A DNA stretch of 64,000 nt from positions 434,001 to 498,000 of the forward strand of contig JAITTY010000005.1 in assembly GCA_031286695.1 (NCBI GenBank). Direction: 5' to 3'. Under the pieces are notes generated by a model, which did not search any database, was not told where the DNA came from, and was given only the letters and a program-made list of their open reading frames with translations. Positions 60,578 to 64,000 of this stretch are shown piece after piece; position 1 is the stretch's first letter; the number at the start of each line of letters is the position of its first letter. The position numbers were made by a program, and so were the translations under genes. Origin of the DNA: Sphingobacterium sp. GTDB taxonomy: Bacteria > Bacteroidota > Bacteroidia > Sphingobacteriales > Sphingobacteriaceae.

Positions 60578-61177
60578 TTATTCTAAATTATAAAAACATT
60601 GACTTCCTATCGCCCCACCACCATACTCCAGCACAAGTCTGTCATTAACCATAATGTAGGTACAACCGTCATTGTAAGCTGTTTTTAAACTATCGGGAAT
60701 TGGTTTATCAAAAACATTGAAAGAATACCTTCCCATTCCACTACGTTGAAAATTTATTTGACAAGGTTCTCCACTCGAGATGCCGATACAGTTTGCTTTA
60801 TCCAATTTCTCTTTAAGAATTTTTAAAGTTTCTGTTGTCCAACCAAGCTTTTGTAGTAATGTACCGGCCTTTTCTGAATTAATTTTTACGTCCCAATTAC
60901 TATCAAAACTACTGTCCACACCTACGTGAAAGATACCCACAGTATTGTTGTTGTCGAATTCTATATTCACTGATTTACCAGGGGGAACTATCTTGTTTAA
61001 ATAATTCTTGACGTCATAAATCTCGTTTTTTTTCTCCTCATAATGCTCTTTAAGCTCCGTTACGGAATAATCTTTATTAAAACCTCCAAAAGCAGCCATA
61101 ATCATAACGGTAAAACCCACAAAAATAACAAATCCAATCCCGCATAGAATTAAAAATATTTTTAGAAAAATTTTCAT
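60578..61177 (-). CDS. membrane-anchored protein of unknown function
   Basis: 199 aa with one N-terminal membrane helix (about 4-30, I-F-L-I-L-C-G-I-G-F-V-I-F-V-G-F) and an extracytoplasmic remainder. I recognise no domain; C-I-G-I-S-S-G-E-P-C and Q-C-F-Y near the end could form disulfides. It follows merR by 25 bp on the same strand, so they are probably one transcript read leftward from the operator at 61601-61628. Function unknown. Confidence 0.65.
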   Translation of the reverse strand: MKIFLKIFLILCGIGFVIFVGFTVMIMAAFGGFNKDYSVTELKEHYEEKKNEIYDVKNYLNKIVPPGKSVNIEFDNNNTVGIFHVGVDSSFDSNWDVKINSEKAGTLLQKLGWTTETLKILKEKLDKANCIGISSGEPCQINFQRSGMGRYSFNVFDKPIPDSLKTAYNDGCTYIMVNDRLVLEYGGGAIGSQCFYNLE

Positions 61178-61202
61178 TTACCTGTTGTATATTGTTTTCA
61201 AA

Positions 61203-61571
61203 TTAGCGACTCAGACCATTTTCAATATTGCTTTTACATAATTTTATTTGTTTTTTCATTGCCTTAAGTTCCCTAATCTTAGTGTCTATCTGTTCCAATT
61301 TAAGATTGAGCACTTCCATTTTACTTGCCTTAGTTAGCTCTTTCTGATACCAGGCATCAATAACCTGCTTAATTTCAGCTAAGGTAAAACCAACAGCCTT
61401 CGCCATTTTTATAAACCTAAGTTTTTCAGTTACCTCATCGTCATAGTAAACATAATTATTGGATGTTACATCCTTCTTTGTCATTCCAGAAATTAATCCG
61501 CTTTTTTCATAAAAACGTATAGTTCCAATAGGAATGTTAGCTTCCCGCGCTAGCTGACTAATTAATTTCAC
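61203..61571 (-). CDS. MerR-family transcriptional regulator
   Basis: 122 aa with a GTG start. The N-terminal winged HTH is clear (I-S-Q-L-A-R-E-A-N-I-P-I-G-T-I-R-F-Y-E-K-S-G-L-I), followed by R-F-I-K-M-A-K-A-V-G-F-T-L-A-E-I-K and a dimerising coiled coil. The tail has one cysteine (K-L-C-K-S-N), too few for a typical metal site, so the signal may be organic or redox. It diverges from the hydrolase at 61697 across a palindromic operator and probably controls both directions. Confidence 0.88.
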   Translation of the reverse strand: MKLISQLAREANIPIGTIRFYEKSGLISGMTKKDVTSNNYVYYDDEVTEKLRFIKMAKAVGFTLAEIKQVIDAWYQKELTKASKMEVLNLKLEQIDTKIRELKAMKKQIKLCKSNIENGLSR

Positions 61572-61600
61572 CTGATAATCAATAGTTTAAAATAAATAAC

Positions 61601-61655
61601 ACAAGTATACAGTATACTTCATACTTGTGGGTAGTAAAAATACAGGTTAAATTTG
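61601..61655 (+). promoter_or_regulatory. MerR operator and promoter of the alpha/beta hydrolase
   Basis: AAGTATACAGTATACTT (61603-61619) is a perfect 17-bp palindrome around one central base, nested in a wider repeat ACAAGTAT...ATACTTGT (61601-61628). Downstream, TTG (61625-61627), a 20-bp spacer and TAAATTTG (61648-61655) form a Bacteroidota-type promoter for the gene at 61697. The operator overlaps the -33 side instead of lying between the two boxes as in classical MerR promoters. Confidence 0.7.
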
Positions 61656-61696
61656 TCAATAGAAATTAAATAGTAGGTGTCAATTATCTTTTTATC

Positions 61697-62581
61697 ATGA
61701 AGACAGCATATTCAGACAAAGAACTTATAAAACTAGTACCCGGATTCACAAACAATTATACGACAATAAATGATCTATCAATCCATTATGTTAGCGGCGG
61801 TACAGGGGAACCTTTCATCCTTATTCCCGGTTATCCGGAAACATGGTGGGCATATCATCATGTCATGCCAATATTAGCAGAAAATTACCAAGTAATTGTT
61901 GTTGAAATTAGAGGAATGGGTAGTTCGGATAAACCAGAAAATGGCTATGAGAAAAAGAACATCGCCAAGGATATCTATGAACTAGTCAAATATTTGGGCT
62001 TTGAAAAAGTGTTTATTGCAGGTCACGATATAGGTGCACATGTTGCATTCAGTTTTGCCTGCAATTACCCTCAAACAACTAGTAAACTGATTATGTTGGA
62101 TACACCGCATCCAGATCCCAGTATGTATCAGCTTCCGATGTTACCTATCTTGGGTGCCAGTTATCTATATCCATGGTGGCTCGCGTTTAATCAGGTGAAA
62201 GAGTTGCCCGAAAAATTGCTCGAAGGACGCATGTCAATCGTTATTTCTTGGTTATTCGATAACCTTTTGGTAAACAAAGATAGCATAAACCAATTTGACC
62301 GGTCTGTTTATAGGGAGAGTTATGACAATAAAAATGCTATCCGCTGTTCTAATGCCTGGTATCAGGCCTTTCCACAAGACATCAAAGACTATGAAGGCTA
62401 CAATAAATTAGAAATGCCTGTTCTGGCAATTGGCGCAAGTGGCTACGACTTACTTCAGCATTCTTTACCAACAATTTCGAGCAACCTAATACTTAAAAAA
62501 ATTGAAAACTGTGGTCATTTTATTCTTGCTGAAAAACCAATTGAAACAGCTGGATTGATCAAAGAGTTTTTGGCTAGCTAA
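61697..62581 (+). CDS. alpha/beta hydrolase, epoxide-hydrolase/dehalogenase type
   Basis: 294 aa, no signal peptide, cytoplasmic. The oxyanion-hole motif is P-G-Y-P-E-T-W (44-50), the nucleophile is Asp111 in G-H-D-I-G-A-H, and the catalytic His lies in N-C-G-H-F-I-L-A-E near 273. An Asp nucleophile is typical of epoxide hydrolases and haloalkane or fluoroacetate dehalogenases; the cap-domain tyrosines needed to decide cannot be placed by eye. It is divergent from merR and likely induced by that regulator's signal, perhaps a detoxification response. Confidence 0.85.
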   Translation: MKTAYSDKELIKLVPGFTNNYTTINDLSIHYVSGGTGEPFILIPGYPETWWAYHHVMPILAENYQVIVVEIRGMGSSDKPENGYEKKNIAKDIYELVKYLGFEKVFIAGHDIGAHVAFSFACNYPQTTSKLIMLDTPHPDPSMYQLPMLPILGASYLYPWWLAFNQVKELPEKLLEGRMSIVISWLFDNLLVNKDSINQFDRSVYRESYDNKNAIRCSNAWYQAFPQDIKDYEGYNKLEMPVLAIGASGYDLLQHSLPTISSNLILKKIENCGHFILAEKPIETAGLIKEFLAS

Positions 62582-62727
62582 AATGACAGCAACTATTAAC
62601 AAACTTTTTGGGGATAAATCCTTCTACTAGCTAATCGTTCACTAATTTTACTTTAGCTGTTTATCTTTTTAGCGATAGAATTACTGATAAAAAACTCGTG
62701 AAACACAAGGTAAAGAGGCATCTCAAG

Positions 62728-63387
62728 TTACTCTTTTGTATAATTTGATTTTCCGGTTATATCAACCTGTTTACCTAAATACTTTGGTTGTCTATTTCTA
62801 ATCACATCCAAAACGGCTTTTGTGACGGATAGCTTTTCTCTAAATGCATAGTATTTGTATCCTCGGTAAACTCCCCTATCTGCACTATAACCGAATGATT
62901 TGACCCCCAATTTATCGCCTAAGTAGACGCATCTATTTAGGTGATATTTCTGAGATACCAGGATTGCCGTGTCTACATTAAATATATATTTTGCACGGTA
63001 CATGGTCGAGTAACTATCAAACCCCGCATAGTCGATGTAAATTTTTGCGGTATCGATACCATTTTTCTGACAATATAACTTCATTACCGTAAGCTCATCG
63101 TATTCATCTCTTCCATTATCTCCCGATAGCAATATTTTATCCACTTTGTGGTTTTTATACAGCGAAATCCCGGCATCCAACCGATCCTTTAAATACCTAC
63201 TTGGCTGATCGCCATTTATGCCAGCACCAAAAATGATGGCTACCTTAGCTTTGGGCACATCTTTAAGTTCGGTGAAAATAACTTTTTCTGTATTGGACGT
63301 TACGTTGCTGTTGGTTACCACCACAATAACCAGTGCTATTACGCACAGAATGATAACCGGTAAAACGAACTTTTTAATTTTTTTCAT
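62728..63387 (-). CDS. SanA/YdcF-type (DUF218) membrane-anchored protein
   Basis: 219 aa from the ATG at 63387, giving a short basic start (M-K-K-I-K-K) and one membrane helix (about 7-27); a second ATG at 63414 would add nine residues. The DUF218 domain follows: A-I-I-F-G-A-G-I, K-I-L-L-S-G-D-N-G, D-Y-A-G-F-D-S-Y-S-T and L-V-S-Q-K-Y-H-L-N-R. SanA-like proteins are linked to envelope permeability and vancomycin resistance at high temperature in enterobacteria, but their chemistry is unknown. It converges on the hydrolase gene. Confidence 0.85.
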   Translation of the reverse strand: MKKIKKFVLPVIILCVIALVIVVVTNSNVTSNTEKVIFTELKDVPKAKVAIIFGAGINGDQPSRYLKDRLDAGISLYKNHKVDKILLSGDNGRDEYDELTVMKLYCQKNGIDTAKIYIDYAGFDSYSTMYRAKYIFNVDTAILVSQKYHLNRCVYLGDKLGVKSFGYSADRGVYRGYKYYAFREKLSVTKAVLDVIRNRQPKYLGKQVDITGKSNYTKE

Positions 63388-63637
63388 TAGTTTGATTTTC
63401 GACTGATTTAACATTGTTATTTTATACCCAAATTTAGCAGCAAAACCTATGGGAAATTGAACCAGTAATAATTCGCTGCGGATCAATTATCATTCGCAAG
63501 CGTCTGCAGTTTTTTCGGCATTTTTCAGATGGTATAAACTTCCTTCTGCGAAGATGAAAAAAAGATTCGAAAGCAATAATAATACAATAGCAATCCTTAT
63601 TATACAACAACAAAAAATAAAATTATTAATATTGGGT

Positions 63638-64000
63638 ATGAAAAGGTCATATGTTTTCAAGCATTGGGGATGTACTTTAGTACTATTTGCCATCTTCTTA
63701 CCGATTTATGAAATATTCACAGAATCTGAAAACTTAAATGATATCTTCAGTGGGATTTGGTTCTTTCCAGTTATATTGATCGTGTCCATCGTTTATTCTA
63801 TTCCTACATTGTTGATTGATTTACTGACATTTGATATATTGTTAAGCTATCAAGTTAACCTAAAATGGGTAAAAGCGATTTTGATTACAGTAACAATTGT
63901 TTGTATTTTCTTAACGTTTAGCTTAACTAGTTATGCATCGATCAATCGGGTTGACTGGAATGCTCCTTCAATTTGTGCTGCAGCAGCGATACTTTCAGGC
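63638..64000 (+). CDS. multi-pass membrane protein, N-terminal part (cut by window edge)
   Basis: 121 codons are visible and the frame is open to the right edge. The start ATG is at 63638 (M-K-R-S-Y-V-F-K-H-W-G). Hydrophobic segments lie at about 11-25, 41-65, 79-97 and 108 onward (W-F-F-P-V-I-L-I-V-S-I-V-Y and I-L-I-T-V-T-I-V-C-I-F-L). I recognise no family from this part. It diverges from the SanA-like gene. Confidence 0.6.
   Translation, partial: MKRSYVFKHWGCTLVLFAIFLPIYEIFTESENLNDIFSGIWFFPVILIVSIVYSIPTLLIDLLTFDILLSYQVNLKWVKAILITVTIVCIFLTFSLTSYASINRVDWNAPSICAAAAILSG

Noticed and set aside
63490..63693. 67-codon minus-strand frame overlapping the last membrane protein
   Set aside because: It lies opposite the start of the plus-strand membrane protein and shows no protein features beyond AT-rich hydrophobic sequence.
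1..64000. CRISPR arrays, tRNA or rRNA genes, insertion sequences, integrases
   Set aside because: No regularly spaced repeats, no cloverleaf or rRNA segments noticed, and no transposase or integrase motifs in any frame.

Overview
The window looks like chromosomal DNA of a Bacteroidota member, most likely family Sphingobacteriaceae (Sphingobacterium-like). This rests on four SusC/SusD outer-membrane pairs, two FecI/FecR sigma/anti-sigma pairs of the Bacteroidota type, several TAnnTTTG-type -7 promoter motifs, weak ribosome binding sites, AT-rich intergenic DNA and the protein style throughout. I see no tRNA, rRNA, CRISPR array, insertion sequence or phage gene. The genus is inferred from general resemblance only.

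Layout. (1) 1-1342: the start of leuA (cut by the left edge) diverges from an AraC-family regulator. (2) 1482-13925: an amino-sugar polysaccharide utilization locus (PUL). A LacI-family regulator converges on a long minus-strand operon that reads, from its promoter end, susC, susD, a large secreted esterase-like hydrolase, a GH109-type redox glycosidase, nagB, a FucP/NagP-type permease and nagA. Import through SusCD, trimming outside the cytoplasm, permease uptake, and deacetylation plus deamination of amino-sugar phosphates form one route; no sugar kinase is present here. A near-palindromic LacI-type site lies about 105 bp upstream of susC. (3) 14250-26366: a second minus-strand locus, fecI, fecR, susC, susD, two secreted FAD-dependent oxidoreductases and cstA. 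It has no recognisable hydrolase or polysaccharide lyase, which makes it the most unusual part of the window. (4) 26593-32289: an SDR/AraC pair, a DinB-like protein, a LuxR-type regulator that appears to have lost its N-terminus, and an iron-type alcohol dehydrogenase behind its own AraC regulator, with a tandem-repeat operator candidate between them. (5) 32371-42137: a compact putative beta-glucan PUL. A membrane-spanning propeller/LuxR regulator diverges from susC, susD and a fusion of a TIM-barrel glycosidase with GH16. (6) 42215-52140: secreted unknown proteins, two AraC regulators with neighbouring target candidates (a Cys-nucleophile hydrolase, acetyltransferase and cupin group; a small outer-membrane beta-barrel), a DUF3472 lipoprotein and small conserved unknowns. 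(7) 52141-59005: a second FecI/FecR-SusC/SusD locus whose SusC carries the STN signalling domain. It has no enzymes and ends in a 27-bp perfect hairpin. (8) 59333-64000: an OmpA-like lipoprotein, a MerR regulator divergent from an alpha/beta hydrolase across a clear palindromic operator, a SanA/YdcF-type protein and a truncated membrane protein.

The overall theme is a glycan-scavenging accessory region in which each uptake module has a different regulator type (LacI, FecI/FecR, membrane-bound LuxR). The candidate for something undescribed is the FAD-oxidoreductase locus, lying next to the redox-type GH109 locus. Together they could represent oxidative rather than hydrolytic glycan processing. 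That reading is inference; the gene content and order are seen directly.
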